From NCBI RefSeq assembly GCF_900220995.1, contig NZ_OBQF01000006.1, positions 62,126 to 126,125 of the forward strand: a stretch of DNA of 64,000 nucleotides, in the 5' to 3' direction. Origin of the DNA: Salinicoccus kekensis. GTDB taxonomy: Bacteria; Bacillota; Bacilli; Staphylococcales; Salinicoccaceae. The notes beneath the pieces are model-generated. The model saw nothing but the letters and a program-made list of their open reading frames with translations, was not told where the DNA came from and made no database searches. Shown one piece after another: positions 43,724 through 53,001 of this stretch (position 1 is its first letter; the number at the start of each line of letters is the position of its first letter). The position numbers and the translations under genes are program-made.

Positions 43724-44593
43724 TCAGTCGATTTTCACATCATATGTCGTATATCCGAGACCGAGCGCGCCTTCACCGAGGTGGGTCGCGATGACCGGAC
43801 CGAAATAGCTGAGAATGAAATTCACCTGCGGGAACTGTTCCTGCAGTTCATTCATCCATTCGCGCCCTTCCTCCTCCACATTGCTGTGGATGACGGCTGC
43901 CGTGATGTCCTTGCCCTCATGACGTCTGACTTCTTCTGCAAAAATTTCCTCGACTTTTTTCTTCGCTTTCTTCTTCGTCCTGATCTTCTCATAAGGGACG
44001 ATTTTCCCGTCCTGGAATTCGAGGATCGGCTTCACTTTCAGAAGACTGCCGACCAATGCCTGCGCATTGGACAGCCGACCGCCTTTCTGAAGGTTCGTCA
44101 AAGTGTCCACGATGAGATATGCATTCATGTTCTCTTTCTTCTTCATCTCTTCCACTTCGGCGATTATGTCCTCAAGCGGCATGCTGTCCTTGTGCTGCGC
44201 AGCATAAAGGGGCATGAAACCCTGGACGAGGCAGGCAATCTGGCTGTCTATGACATGCACATTGATGCCTTCAACGCTCCGGCCCGCCGCCACCGCATTC
44301 TGGTATGTACCGCTGAGCTCGGCCGACAGATGGAAGCTGAGCACATCCGTATAGCCGTCACGGTACAATGATTCAAGGAGCAGTATATAATCGCCGATCG
44401 AAGGCTGGCTCGTGCTCGGCAGTGTGTCCATCTGCGCCATCTTTTCAAAGAATTCCTCCGTCGTGATATCCACGTTCTCCCTGTACGTCTCATCCCCCAT
44501 CACGACACTGAGCGGTATCGTGTGTATATCGTATTTCTCCAAAAGATCTTCGGGTATATAGGCTGTCGAGTCTGTGACTATTGCAATCTTCAT
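43724..44593 (-). CDS. DegV-family fatty-acid-binding protein
   Basis: 289 residues. N-terminal VTDSTAYIP and a serine/threonine lipid-carboxylate-binding pattern (STSQPS near 60) with GGRLS in the middle, as in FakB proteins. FakB proteins deliver fatty acids to the FakA kinase in Gram-positives. The paralogue type (FakB1 or FakB2) cannot be decided here. Divergent from yvyE; ends in a strong terminator. Confidence 0.9.
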   Translation of the reverse strand: MKIAIVTDSTAYIPEDLLEKYDIHTIPLSVVMGDETYRENVDITTEEFFEKMAQMDTLPSTSQPSIGDYILLLESLYRDGYTDVLSFHLSAELSGTYQNAVAAGRSVEGINVHVIDSQIACLVQGFMPLYAAQHKDSMPLEDIIAEVEEMKKKENMNAYLIVDTLTNLQKGGRLSNAQALVGSLLKVKPILEFQDGKIVPYEKIRTKKKAKKKVEEIFAEEVRRHEGKDITAAVIHSNVEEEGREWMNELQEQFPQVNFILSYFGPVIATHLGEGALGLGYTTYDVKID

Positions 44594-44692
44594 TTAACGT
44601 CCTCCAATTCAAACCACTCGCACTCATGAATATTTTACTAAATCCACCAGCTTAAGTCTATGTGTTAATATAATTTTAAGAGGTGATATGCA

Positions 44693-45325
44693 ATGGAACA
44701 GAAATATATGAACCACCGTACTGAAAGTACTGAAGTCATCATCAACAAATCCCGCTTCATCGGATATATCAAAAGGACGGAAACCGAAGAGGAGGCGAAA
44801 GCATTCATCGCGGAGATCAAGGCAAAACATAAAGACGCGACGCACAACTGCAGCGCCTACATCATCGGTGCAAGCGCACTGATCCAGAAGGCCGATGACG
44901 ACGGGGAGCCGTCAGGCACGGCGGGGGTGCCGATACTGGAAGTGCTGAAAAGGGAGCTCATGTATAATGTGACCGTGGTCGTCACAAGGTATTTCGGCGG
45001 CATCAAGCTCGGTGCCGGAGGGCTCATCCGGGCGTACTCCGGGGCTGCTGCCGAAGTCGTGCAGAGTGCCGGCAAAGTGTATGAAGTCGAGATGGTGCCG
45101 GTCACCGTCACGATGGACTACACCTACACAAGCAAATTCGAACATGCAGCCCAGAGCAGCCCGCACATCATCAAAGACACCGCCTACACCGACAAGGTCA
45201 CCTACACCGTCCACACCCGGACGGAAGATCTTGAAGACCTGTACGGCATGCTCGATGAAATCACCCAGGGGACGCACAGTTCCGAGGCCGGGGATGTGCT
45301 GATGGCTGAAAATGTGCTCACCTGA
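44693..45325 (+). CDS. YigZ/IMPACT-family protein
   Basis: 210 residues. UPF0029 N-terminal domain with KSRFIGYI, AYIIG, DDDGEPSGTAG and VVVTRYFGGIKLGAGGL, followed by a DUF1949 ferredoxin-like domain. Relatives (YigZ, YvyE) have unknown biochemical function; the eukaryotic relative IMPACT acts in translation control. ATG after AGAGGTGAT. It is divergent from degV and likely co-transcribed with the next gene 18 bp on. Confidence 0.9.
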   Translation: MEQKYMNHRTESTEVIINKSRFIGYIKRTETEEEAKAFIAEIKAKHKDATHNCSAYIIGASALIQKADDDGEPSGTAGVPILEVLKRELMYNVTVVVTRYFGGIKLGAGGLIRAYSGAAAEVVQSAGKVYEVEMVPVTVTMDYTYTSKFEHAAQSSPHIIKDTAYTDKVTYTVHTRTEDLEDLYGMLDEITQGTHSSEAGDVLMAENVLT

Positions 45326-45343
45326 CTTTAGAGAGGCGGTATC

Positions 45344-45823
45344 ATGAGCATCTGGTTTTTCCTGAACGGCGCCCTCCTTCTATGGGCACTGTGGAATACT
45401 GTCCAAAGCCTTGCCGGCCACTCCGTGTATTACCATATACTGCCCGGTTTCGCAGGCTTCCTGCTCTTCATCTTCAACTGGACGCGGAATGCCGTCTTCG
45501 CCACCATTCGCAGCACCGAAGACAGGGCGGTGAAGATACGGCTTGCACGGATGTCAAAAAAAATAATGCCCTGGCACCGGTGGGTGGGGACATTATCATT
45601 TATCATCATTTTATTACACGGGGCGGCGGTGCTTCATCTCTACGGCTTCAATCCCGGCAGCATGAAGATCCTCACCGGCCTGCTTGCAACTGTGAACCTG
45701 CTCGCCCTCGTGCTCTCCGGGTGGTACAGCCTGCTGATCCGCCACAACCTCACGACGCGGCGGCTGCATTTTGGCCTCGGACTCACGATGTTCATACTGA
45801 CCGCCCTCCATCTCTTCTTTTAA
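45344..45823 (+). CDS. Small four-helix membrane protein with cytochrome-b-like histidines
   Basis: 159 residues, four membrane segments (about 4-22, 32-50, 80-100, 107-130) and a last one from 140 to 159. His78/His92 and His142/His156 form two pairs spaced 14 residues apart on two helices, the pattern that binds two haems in ferric-reductase-like and b-type cytochrome proteins. No flavin domain. It may be an electron-transfer subunit; family recognition is by motif only. GAGAGG lies upstream of the ATG. Its end overlaps the converging tagO gene by 4 bp. Confidence 0.75.
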   Translation: MSIWFFLNGALLLWALWNTVQSLAGHSVYYHILPGFAGFLLFIFNWTRNAVFATIRSTEDRAVKIRLARMSKKIMPWHRWVGTLSFIIILLHGAAVLHLYGFNPGSMKILTGLLATVNLLALVLSGWYSLLIRHNLTTRRLHFGLGLTMFILTALHLFF

Positions 45824-46887
45824 TTGGCGGAGACGATCTTATGGACGAGCCTGCGCAGGAAGTTCAGGACCGGCTTTTTCCCGTTGCCGATCAGATTCGT
45901 CGCCTCGACGATGATCACCGTCGTGAATATCACGAGAGTGGTGATGATCAGCGCGCCCGGGACGGTCGACAAGTACAGTATGATGCTCGCACCCGCATAC
46001 AGCGCCGCCATGAAGTAGATCAATATGACGCTCTCGACATGCGTATAGCCGAGGGTGCGGAGCTTATGATGGATATGGCTCTTATCAGCACTGACGATCG
46101 AGACTTTATTCCTGTAGCGCCTGAACATCGCAAACAGCATATCGACGATCGGGACGCCGAGTATGATGATCGGGAAGAATAAAGAGATCAGCGTGATGTT
46201 CTTGAAGCCCATCAATGAAATGACGCTGATGACGAAGCCGAGGAGCATCGAACCGTTATCCCCGAGGAAGATTTTCGCCGGATGGAAATTGTACACGAGA
46301 AACCCGAGGCATGAGCCGATCAGGATGACACAGATCATCATGACGAATATGTTGCCCTGTAGGATCGTGATGAAGGCGATGCTCGAGAGGGCGATGATGG
46401 ATACGCCGGTGGCGAGTCCGTCAAGCCCGTCGATCAGATTGATGGCATTGATGATCGCTATCATCCATATTATGGTGATGGGCACCGCAAATATGCCGAA
46501 CTCGATCTCGATGCCGAACGGCGTGATCCTGTCGATGACGATGCCGTAATATATAGGCACCAGCGTGATCAGGATCTGCCCGATCAGTTTGGTGAGGGGT
46601 TTCATGTCGAATTTATCGTCGATCAGGCCCAGCAGCACGATCAGCGCACCACCGATGATGATGGGCTGAAACTCGATTTCGATGGGCCGTGAGACCAGCA
46701 CACCGACGACGAATGAAATCAGGATGGCGACCCCGCCGAGATGCGGGATCGGCTTGAGGTGGATTTTACGTCCGCCGGGACGATCCACAAAGCCGGTCTT
46801 CCTGGCAATCCAAATAAATATAGGGGTTAAGATCAGCGATATCATAAATGACATCGTGAGTAGAAATGTAGTGTACATACCCATCAC
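45820..46887 (-). CDS. tagO: Undecaprenyl-phosphate GlcNAc-1-phosphate transferase
   Basis: 355 residues, about eleven membrane segments. WecA/MraY-family motifs: LGGVAIL, LIDDKFDMKPLTKL, INLIDGLDGLATG, FLGDNGSMLLG and the HIHHKL loop. It starts wall teichoic acid synthesis by linking GlcNAc-1-P to undecaprenyl phosphate. It is divergent from the LCP gene, which attaches such polymers to peptidoglycan. The first two codons are ATG ATG; either may start. Confidence 0.93.
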   Translation of the reverse strand: MMGMYTTFLLTMSFMISLILTPIFIWIARKTGFVDRPGGRKIHLKPIPHLGGVAILISFVVGVLVSRPIEIEFQPIIIGGALIVLLGLIDDKFDMKPLTKLIGQILITLVPIYYGIVIDRITPFGIEIEFGIFAVPITIIWMIAIINAINLIDGLDGLATGVSIIALSSIAFITILQGNIFVMMICVILIGSCLGFLVYNFHPAKIFLGDNGSMLLGFVISVISLMGFKNITLISLFFPIIILGVPIVDMLFAMFRRYRNKVSIVSADKSHIHHKLRTLGYTHVESVILIYFMAALYAGASIILYLSTVPGALIITTLVIFTTVIIVEATNLIGNGKKPVLNFLRRLVHKIVSAN

Positions 46888-47003
46888 CGTTCATAATATT
46901 TTCAATTTAATATATCATATACAAAATGTGAAATCGAATTGATATTTAAATTATAATCTTTTCATTGTATAATTATAGTCAATCAAACTAAGGAGTTAAA
47001 GTT

Positions 47004-47963
47004 ATGAGACAAAATAGACGAAGCGGGATGCATCCCGTCTTCAAAGTGATGATCGCCCTGCTGCTCATCTTCATATTGATTGTAGGCGGTTTGATCGCAT
47101 ATGTATACTTTCAGATCAGAAGTACGGCAAACAACATGTATGATGCGGAATTTGAAGGTTCACAGTCCAATCTCCGGGAAGCGCAGGTGGAAATCAGTGA
47201 AGGGGAACCGGTTTCCGTCGTCCTTTTCGGCACCGACGATGATGAAGCACGCAATGAGGTCATGATGGGGCAGCGTTCCGACACCATCATGGTGGTCACC
47301 CTGAATCCGGACAGCGGGGAAGGCAGGATCGTCAGCATCCCGAGGGATACACGGGCGGAGATCGTCGGCCGTGACAGCGTTGAAAAGATCAACCATGCCT
47401 ACGCATACGGCGGCCCGATGATGGCCAAAGATACCGTCGAGAACTTCCTCGATGTGCCGATCGATTATTTTGTTTCCATAAATATGGACGGCTTTACGAA
47501 CATCATCGATGAAGTCGGCGGCATCACCGTCACAAGCAACGATACGTTCGACCAGTCGGGTTATTCCTTCGTTTCAGGCGAGACTTACGAGATGGACGGC
47601 GACATGGCACTCGCATTCTCAAGAGCCAGGTACGACCCGGGTTCAGGCGGGGACGCAGGACGCCAGCAAAGGCAGCAGCAGATCGTCCAGGCCATTGCGA
47701 GTGAGCTGCTCAGTGTCCAGACCGTGACGAATTTCAACGATATTTTAAACGTACTGGGTGAAAACATCCGTACGAACATCCAGTTCAATGAGATGAACGA
47801 ACTGCGCTCGACATATCAGGAGCCGGCCCAGAACATAGAACAGCTGCTGCTTGACGGTTATGACGAACGCTCCCAGGAAGACGGGCTTTATTACTTCTAT
47901 CCGGATGAGCAATCCTACAACGAAGTGACCAATGAGCTGGAGGAAAACCTGGATATAGAATAA
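47004..47963 (+). CDS. LytR-CpsA-Psr (LCP) family glycopolymer ligase
   Basis: 319 residues. One N-terminal membrane anchor (about 12-35) and an extracytoplasmic LCP domain (about 68-235) with FGTDD, RSDTIMVVTLNP, SIPRDTRAEI, KINHAYAYGG and the late FSRARYDPGSGGDAGRQQRQQ. LCP enzymes transfer teichoic acid or capsule from the lipid carrier to peptidoglycan. Location opposite tagO suggests wall teichoic acid. AAGGAG precedes the ATG. Confidence 0.94.
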   Translation: MRQNRRSGMHPVFKVMIALLLIFILIVGGLIAYVYFQIRSTANNMYDAEFEGSQSNLREAQVEISEGEPVSVVLFGTDDDEARNEVMMGQRSDTIMVVTLNPDSGEGRIVSIPRDTRAEIVGRDSVEKINHAYAYGGPMMAKDTVENFLDVPIDYFVSINMDGFTNIIDEVGGITVTSNDTFDQSGYSFVSGETYEMDGDMALAFSRARYDPGSGGDAGRQQRQQQIVQAIASELLSVQTVTNFNDILNVLGENIRTNIQFNEMNELRSTYQEPAQNIEQLLLDGYDERSQEDGLYYFYPDEQSYNEVTNELEENLDIE

Positions 47964-47991
47964 TTTTTTAAATGGCCGGGAGGGATGATCC

Positions 47992-49035
47992 ATGTTAATC
48001 GATTTTGTGTTGAATATTTCCATAACGATCAGCGTGATCTATCTCTTCCACCGCATCCAGTACAGTGAGGATTCGGCCAAGCTGACATCGGCAGCCTTTC
48101 AGGCGGCATTGATGGTCACATTGGCCGTCCTTCTTTTATTTGTCCCGATCGAATACAGGGGGTACAGCTTCAGCCTGTTCTTCGTCCCTCTGCTTCTGAT
48201 CAAGAATAAGCTGTATTTAAAAATTGCTGCATTCGCCCTCGTCGCTGCCGCACACTATTTCCTGAGCAGCAGCAGTGTCATTGAAATATTGATCGCAGGC
48301 GTGCTCTACATCACCGCCATCCTGATCATGCCTTTCTTCAAATCACAGACGACGCCGCTGATGACATGGTTCAACTTCATATTCACGCTCCTGCTGCTGA
48401 CGGGGATCGACCTCTTCCTGGAACCCCTCGTCTGGATGCAGTTTTTGATCATCACCTTCATGAGCACCGCCCTGATGATCACTGCAAGCGTCATGTATGA
48501 GGATATCCACTCGATCATCCGGGTGCTCGACCGGCTGAACAGGGAGGAGTACACGGACCACCTGACCCAGCTCGGCAACATCAAGGCACTGGATAATGAA
48601 GTCAACCGGCTCGGAAGCCGTACGGAAACCATCAGCCTGCTGCTGATCGACCTCGATAACTTCAAGGTCGTCAACGATACATACGGCTACGGTGCCGGGG
48701 ATGCGGTCATCAAGCAGATCACCGGCCTGCTCAAGAACTATGTGCCTACAGGCGGCTCGATATACCGGAACAGCGGTGAAGAGTTTTCCATCGTGCTTGC
48801 GGATGTCTCCTTCGACAGGACCGTACGCCTCGCCGAAGCCATCAGGAATGCGGTCGAGCATACGAATTTCCATGTCGGGAAAAACGAGGTGATCAGCCTG
48901 ACCGTCTCGGTGGGCATCGGCTTCAAGGACAGCGGCGGGACGAGGCGGCAGCTGTTCAAGGATGCGGACAATATGCTGCATGCGGCCAAGAAGATGGGCC
49001 AGAATCAGGTCATGTTCCTCCCGCTAATAAAATAA
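47992..49035 (+). CDS. GGDEF-domain membrane protein, GdpS-like
   Basis: 347 residues. About six membrane segments fill residues 5-170; a GGDEF domain follows (about 180-345) with DHLTQLGN, DLDNFKVVNDTYG and the active-site motif degenerated to Ser-Gly-Glu-Glu-Phe, where a Gly is canonical. No RxxD inhibitory site. The position beside tagO equals that of gdpS in S. aureus, whose GGEEF protein acts on biofilm even where c-di-GMP signalling is thin. Whether this one makes c-di-GMP is open. Confidence 0.9.
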   Translation: MLIDFVLNISITISVIYLFHRIQYSEDSAKLTSAAFQAALMVTLAVLLLFVPIEYRGYSFSLFFVPLLLIKNKLYLKIAAFALVAAAHYFLSSSSVIEILIAGVLYITAILIMPFFKSQTTPLMTWFNFIFTLLLLTGIDLFLEPLVWMQFLIITFMSTALMITASVMYEDIHSIIRVLDRLNREEYTDHLTQLGNIKALDNEVNRLGSRTETISLLLIDLDNFKVVNDTYGYGAGDAVIKQITGLLKNYVPTGGSIYRNSGEEFSIVLADVSFDRTVRLAEAIRNAVEHTNFHVGKNEVISLTVSVGIGFKDSGGTRRQLFKDADNMLHAAKKMGQNQVMFLPLIK

Positions 49036-49060
49036 ACCCAAACGACCTTCGTTTGGGTTC
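49025..49060 (-). terminator. Terminator of the YtxJ gene
   Basis: 11-bp stem (49035-49045 with 49049-49059) and TTTATTTTATT on the minus strand; it overlaps the stop codon of the GGDEF gene. Confidence 0.75.
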
Positions 49061-49065
49061 ATCAA

Positions 49066-49386
49066 TCAGTCTTCGACCGACGCAAGTTTTGATAAGGTGA
49101 TCTTGTCATGTGACGCATGCCACTTGACTTCACCTTTATCAAAATAAAATGCCTGCGGCGACTCATGTTTGATATCAAATTTTTCACTGATATAGTTTGA
49201 CAGCTCCCTGTGGTCCTGTACAATCAGGTAAAAGCCGTCTATGTCTCTCTCATAATGGAATTTCTTGAATTCCTCAAAAGCTCCTGCTGAAATCGGGCAT
49301 GTATTCGAATGTTTTAGGAAGAAAAAGAATTCATTTTTATCAAGGAGCGCATCAAATGAATCGATATTTGTCACTTTAGTTAACAT
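49066..49386 (-). CDS. YtxJ-family bacilliredoxin (BrxC-like)
   Basis: 106 residues, thioredoxin fold with the single active cysteine in KHSNTCPIS (about 25-33), as in YtxJ/BrxC. In bacillithiol-producing Firmicutes such proteins remove bacillithiol from S-bacillithiolated proteins. ATG with upstream AAAAGGGTGATGAA. Its own terminator follows. Confidence 0.9.
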   Translation of the reverse strand: MLTKVTNIDSFDALLDKNEFFFFLKHSNTCPISAGAFEEFKKFHYERDIDGFYLIVQDHRELSNYISEKFDIKHESPQAFYFDKGEVKWHASHDKITLSKLASVED

Positions 49387-49492
49387 TTCATCACCCTTTT
49401 AATTAAACTTAGTATAATTTATCATTAATTCAAATATATAGCAAACACAAATTTGATATATGCTATAATATCCGTGGATTGGAGGTAGTAAA

Positions 49493-49732
49493 ATGAACAA
49501 ACCGATTAAACGCTGGAATCTCCTGGACTCGGTGAATCTCGCCCTGTTCATCGTTGTCGTCCTGTTCTTCCTGGACTTCAATAATAACGCAGCCGTATCC
49601 TATCTGCTGCTCGGCGTATTCCTGCTTTGGGTCATCACACTCATATTCCGCAATATCTTCATCAATAAGATTGAAAATGATCCGGACCATCCGCTCCACG
49701 AAACTCAGCTTCAAGGAAAGAAAAAAATATAG
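49493..49732 (+). CDS. Small two-helix membrane protein, unknown
   Basis: 79 residues. Two hydrophobic segments (about 14-30 and 36-55) and a charged tail with NDPDHPLHET. GGAGG lies 8 bases before the ATG. A TATAAT at about 49464-49469 is suitable as a -10. No family recognised. Convergent with the EMYY lipoprotein gene, ending 10 bp from it. Confidence 0.75.
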   Translation: MNKPIKRWNLLDSVNLALFIVVVLFFLDFNNNAAVSYLLLGVFLLWVITLIFRNIFINKIENDPDHPLHETQLQGKKKI

Positions 49733-49742
49733 AGCGGGCGAC

Positions 49743-50660
49743 TCACTCCCCGTTCTTCAATTCTTCCATCCCCCGCCGGTATTCCTCATCCATCTTCTGA
49801 TAGCTCTCCTGCAGTGACAATATGTTCTGCAGCTGTATGTTCTGCAGCTTTTCATTGTAAAGCATCGTATTTTTACGCTCTTCATAATATGCCTGATAAC
49901 CGTAATACATCTCCAGGCTGATACTTCTCACCCTGTTCGCCGGCTGCGTCGATAAATTGATCGTATCAAGCGAGGTCACATGCTCATCAAGCATGGGCAG
50001 GAGCACTTCATCGATCTGTTCCTGCTTCTTCTCCATCGGTTCATCGCTTTCCAGCATATCGGAAGCTTCATACAGCGCCTCACTGTTTTCATTGAGCTGT
50101 TCTATCAGCATATCTATTTCATTGACCACTTCTTCATCTTCGGCGCTTTCTATGATGTCGTCCCTTTCTTTCTGATTCTCCATGAACGACTGGCTTAATG
50201 CAATCAGCCGGTCACTTGCCTCGATTGAATTTTGGTAAGTGATCAGATAATCACTCAACTGGTCTGTAAAGTCGGATTTCGCTTCTGCACTTTCGAGGAA
50301 TATATCATGCTGCTCCTGAATCTCCTCCCGGTCTGTCTCGACTGCTGAGGCCTCTTCCTCCAGCGCTTCGGCCAACGGGAGGATTTCACCTTCCAGTTCA
50401 GCCGCCAGATTTTCAAATTCATCATCATCGGAACCGGACTCAATATCGGAAACATGCTGTATGATTTCTTCACCATCGATATTATCCAGTCCGCGCGTCA
50501 CTTCTTCATTCATTTCATGGATTCCGTCCATCTGTTCCTGATAATTTTCCATTTCCTGTGCAAAGGGATCCCCGCATGCACTTAAAATGAAGGTACATAT
50601 CAGCAATAAGGTGAAAGTGCCTCCCAGCCCTGCTTTCACATGCTTCACATCCTTATTCAT
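49743..50660 (-). CDS. EMYY-motif lipoprotein
   Basis: 305 residues. Lipoprotein signal ending at Cys29 (ILSAC), a long acidic helical region of coiled-coil character, and the motif EMYYGYQAYYEER that names the staphylococcal EMYY lipoprotein family. Function unknown; surface exposed. The start ATG at 50658-50660 gives a proper signal peptide; upstream codons do not. The SD is weak (GAAG). Divergent from murB. Confidence 0.88.
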   Translation of the reverse strand: MNKDVKHVKAGLGGTFTLLLICTFILSACGDPFAQEMENYQEQMDGIHEMNEEVTRGLDNIDGEEIIQHVSDIESGSDDDEFENLAAELEGEILPLAEALEEEASAVETDREEIQEQHDIFLESAEAKSDFTDQLSDYLITYQNSIEASDRLIALSQSFMENQKERDDIIESAEDEEVVNEIDMLIEQLNENSEALYEASDMLESDEPMEKKQEQIDEVLLPMLDEHVTSLDTINLSTQPANRVRSISLEMYYGYQAYYEERKNTMLYNEKLQNIQLQNILSLQESYQKMDEEYRRGMEELKNGE

Positions 50661-50749
50661 ATCAAACTTCTGCGGTAAAAATATAACACACTTGAACTGC
50701 CCTGTACAAACTTCTCCAGATCCCAGTTCCAAAATCCGGTCATATCATT

Positions 50750-50755
50750 TATAAT
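50750..50755 (+). promoter_or_regulatory. -10 element of the murB promoter
   Basis: TATAAT, with a weak -35 TTCCAA 17 bp upstream (50727-50732), 46 bp before the GTG start. Confidence 0.6.
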
Positions 50756-50800
50756 GATGGATAGTATAAAAATCCAATCGTTTTGAAGGGAATCATTAGT

Positions 50801-51739
50801 GTGGATAAGACTCGGATTGAGAAAGATTTAAAACTACAATTAAAGAACTCTACGATAAAAATAGATGAACCATTAAAAAATTACACCTATACGGAAACGG
50901 GCGGCCCGGCGGATTTCTATATCACCCCCGGGGACTTCGACGATGTCTCCATACTGCTGACCTACTGCCATGAAAATCATATCCCCGTGACCTATCTCGG
51001 CAACGGCTCCAACATCATCATCCGGGACGGCGGCATACGCGGCATCGTCCTGAACCTGCTGGAGCTGACACACCTCAATTTGGAAGGCGATGTCATCAGC
51101 GTCGGCAGCGGCCGGGCGATCATCGAAGTCTCACGGTTTGCGCGTGATAATGAATTAAGCGGCCTGGAATTTGCATGCGGCATACCCGGAAGTATCGGCG
51201 GTGCGGTATACATGAATGCCGGTGCATACGGCGGCGAAGTGAAGGACTGTCTGCTTGAAGTCACCGTGGCCACGGAAAAAGGCGAAATCCTGACTTTGAC
51301 GAATGAGGAACTTGAACTCGGTTACCGCAGGAGCATCATCCAGGATAACCACTATGTGATACTGGAAGCGAAATTCAAGCTCGCAAAAGGCGACATCGAT
51401 GCTATAAATGCAGTCATGGATGACCTCACGGAACGCAGGGAAAGCAAGCAGCCCCTTGAGTATCCGTCATGCGGCAGTGTCTTCCAGAGGCCGCCCGGCA
51501 ACTTTGCCGGCAAACTGATCCAGGACGCGGGCCTGCAGGGCCACCGGATCGGCGGCGTCGAAGTATCCAAAAAGCATGCCGGATTCATGGTGAACATCGA
51601 TAACGGCACCGCCGGGGACTACGAAGAATTGATCAATTTCGTCCAGCAGACCGTAAAGGAAGAATACGGCATTGAACTGGACACCGAAGTCCGGGTCATC
51701 GGCGAGCCTGTTTACAAACGTTCGGACAGACATAAATGA
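50801..51739 (+). CDS. murB: UDP-N-acetylenolpyruvoylglucosamine reductase
   Basis: 312 residues from GTG 50801-50803, with AAGGGA 7-8 bases upstream; a TTG six codons earlier would be inside the SD. FAD-linked reduction of UDP-GlcNAc-enolpyruvate to UDP-MurNAc, an essential peptidoglycan step. FAD-binding [33 protein letters not shown]-type core (here CGIPGSIGG) and the catalytic serine in [11 protein letters not shown] identify it. Type II MurB, without the third-domain insertion of the E. coli enzyme. Ends with a strong terminator. Confidence 0.96.
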   Translation: MDKTRIEKDLKLQLKNSTIKIDEPLKNYTYTETGGPADFYITPGDFDDVSILLTYCHENHIPVTYLGNGSNIIIRDGGIRGIVLNLLELTHLNLEGDVISVGSGRAIIEVSRFARDNELSGLEFACGIPGSIGGAVYMNAGAYGGEVKDCLLEVTVATEKGEILTLTNEELELGYRRSIIQDNHYVILEAKFKLAKGDIDAINAVMDDLTERRESKQPLEYPSCGSVFQRPPGNFAGKLIQDAGLQGHRIGGVEVSKKHAGFMVNIDNGTAGDYEELINFVQQTVKEEYGIELDTEVRVIGEPVYKRSDRHK

Positions 51740-51743
51740 ATAT

Positions 51744-51790
51744 AAAAAGTATGCGGTCAGTTTTTTTAACTGACCGCATACTTTTTTAAT
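51744..51790 (+). terminator. Bidirectional terminator between murB and the siderophore-binding protein gene
   Basis: A stem of about 17 bp (AAAAGTATGCGGTCAGT with its complement) with T-rich tracts on both strands. Confidence 0.9.
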
Positions 51791-52897
51791 TTACTCTGCA
51801 GTATAATTGTCCACTGCCGCTTCAACTTCATCGATTTGAGCCATCGCAGTCTCATGACCGCCTGCATTCAAGTACCATACATATGGATCAAGCTCAAAGA
51901 TATTTTCGTTCTGGACTGCTGTCGCAGATTCAGTCGTCGAGTTGATGAGTGTATCGACCGGTGTCGCATCTCCGCCGCCGGCCACTGCGCCTCTGTCCAT
52001 CACGAACATGATTGCAGGGTCTGCATTGGCGATGAACTCATAGTTGACCTGGGAACCATGGCTGTCCGTCTCCTCATCGTACTCATCGGCTGAACTGAAA
52101 CCGAATGTATCGTAAAGGTAGCTGAATCTTCCACCTTGTCCGTGGAATGAAACGCCCCTCTCTCCGTTTGTCTGGAGGTAAAGGATTGAGTTGTCTTCCA
52201 GTTCGGAAACTTTCGCATTTACATCATCGATCCTTGTTTCCATTTCCTCGACAAGCTGATCGGCTTCATCTTCTTTCTCGTATAATTCACCGATCTTCTT
52301 CGTCATTTCCGCAATATCTTCAAAGTATGTAGTGCTGTCCGCAGCCACATAAACGATTTCTGCATCAGGTGCAACCCTTTCAAATTCGGTCAGGTTGTTC
52401 TCAGTCGCCTGACGGCCGCTGATCATGATCAGGTCCGGCTGCATTCTTGCCATTTCTTCGAAGTCCGGAGATTTCAATCCGCCGAGATTTGCATACTCAT
52501 CAGATTCAAATTCCGATAATGCGTCGGATAAGGATGTTTCACCTTCACCTTTAGGTAAGCCTGCAATGTTTTCCTGTACATCAAGTGCCTGGAATGTCGA
52601 AGCGACACCAAGGTCGAAGATTGCCACTTTTTCCGGGTTTTTCGCCACTTCCACGGTTTCTGAAACTTCTTCACCTTCAGTTGAATCGTCTTCACCATCG
52701 CCAGGGGCTACCTGGAACGTGTTGTCGAAAGTCACCGTCTCCGTGCCACCTTCAGATTCTGCGTTTTCTTCTGTTTCTGCGCCTTCATCCGTTTCCGCAC
52801 CTTCGGAAGCATCGCCTTCATCTCCGGCGTTGCCGCATGCTCCAAGCACCAATACCAGTGCCATTGCCAACATCAAATAAAAACTTCTAAACTTCAT
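51791..52897 (-). CDS. Siderophore-binding lipoprotein, YclQ/FatB type
   Basis: 368 residues. Lipobox ending at Cys21 (VLGAC), then an extremely acidic linker of about 35 residues rich in Glu, Asp, Gly and Ala, then a periplasmic-binding-protein class III domain (Fe-siderophore family) from about 80, with VAIFDLG and the C-terminal WYLNAGG. Last in the yclNOPQ-type operon. B. subtilis YclQ binds petrobactin and its precursors; the substrate here is inferred from the gene set. AGGTAGGAG precedes the ATG. Confidence 0.9.
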   Translation of the reverse strand: MKFRSFYLMLAMALVLVLGACGNAGDEGDASEGAETDEGAETEENAESEGGTETVTFDNTFQVAPGDGEDDSTEGEEVSETVEVAKNPEKVAIFDLGVASTFQALDVQENIAGLPKGEGETSLSDALSEFESDEYANLGGLKSPDFEEMARMQPDLIMISGRQATENNLTEFERVAPDAEIVYVAADSTTYFEDIAEMTKKIGELYEKEDEADQLVEEMETRIDDVNAKVSELEDNSILYLQTNGERGVSFHGQGGRFSYLYDTFGFSSADEYDEETDSHGSQVNYEFIANADPAIMFVMDRGAVAGGGDATPVDTLINSTTESATAVQNENIFELDPYVWYLNAGGHETAMAQIDEVEAAVDNYTAE

Positions 52898-52929
52898 AAC
52901 TCCTACCTCTTTCCGAATAATAGTGATTT

Positions 52930-52974
52930 TTAGCCCCCACTAAAAACTACTACTACGTTACATTCGATATTCAG
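52930..52974 (-). other. Possible tiny leader ORF with a perfect ribosome-binding site
   Basis: In the 104-bp gap between the ATPase and the binding-protein gene, the minus strand has AAGGAGGTGAT, a full anti-SD match, far from any known start. Seven bases after GGAGG a CTG opens a 14-codon frame (LNIECNVVVVFSGG, then TAA). It could be a leader peptide, a decayed gene start or chance. Confidence 0.25.
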
Positions 52975-53001
52975 CCCATCACCTCCTTAAAGTATGACGC
53001 T

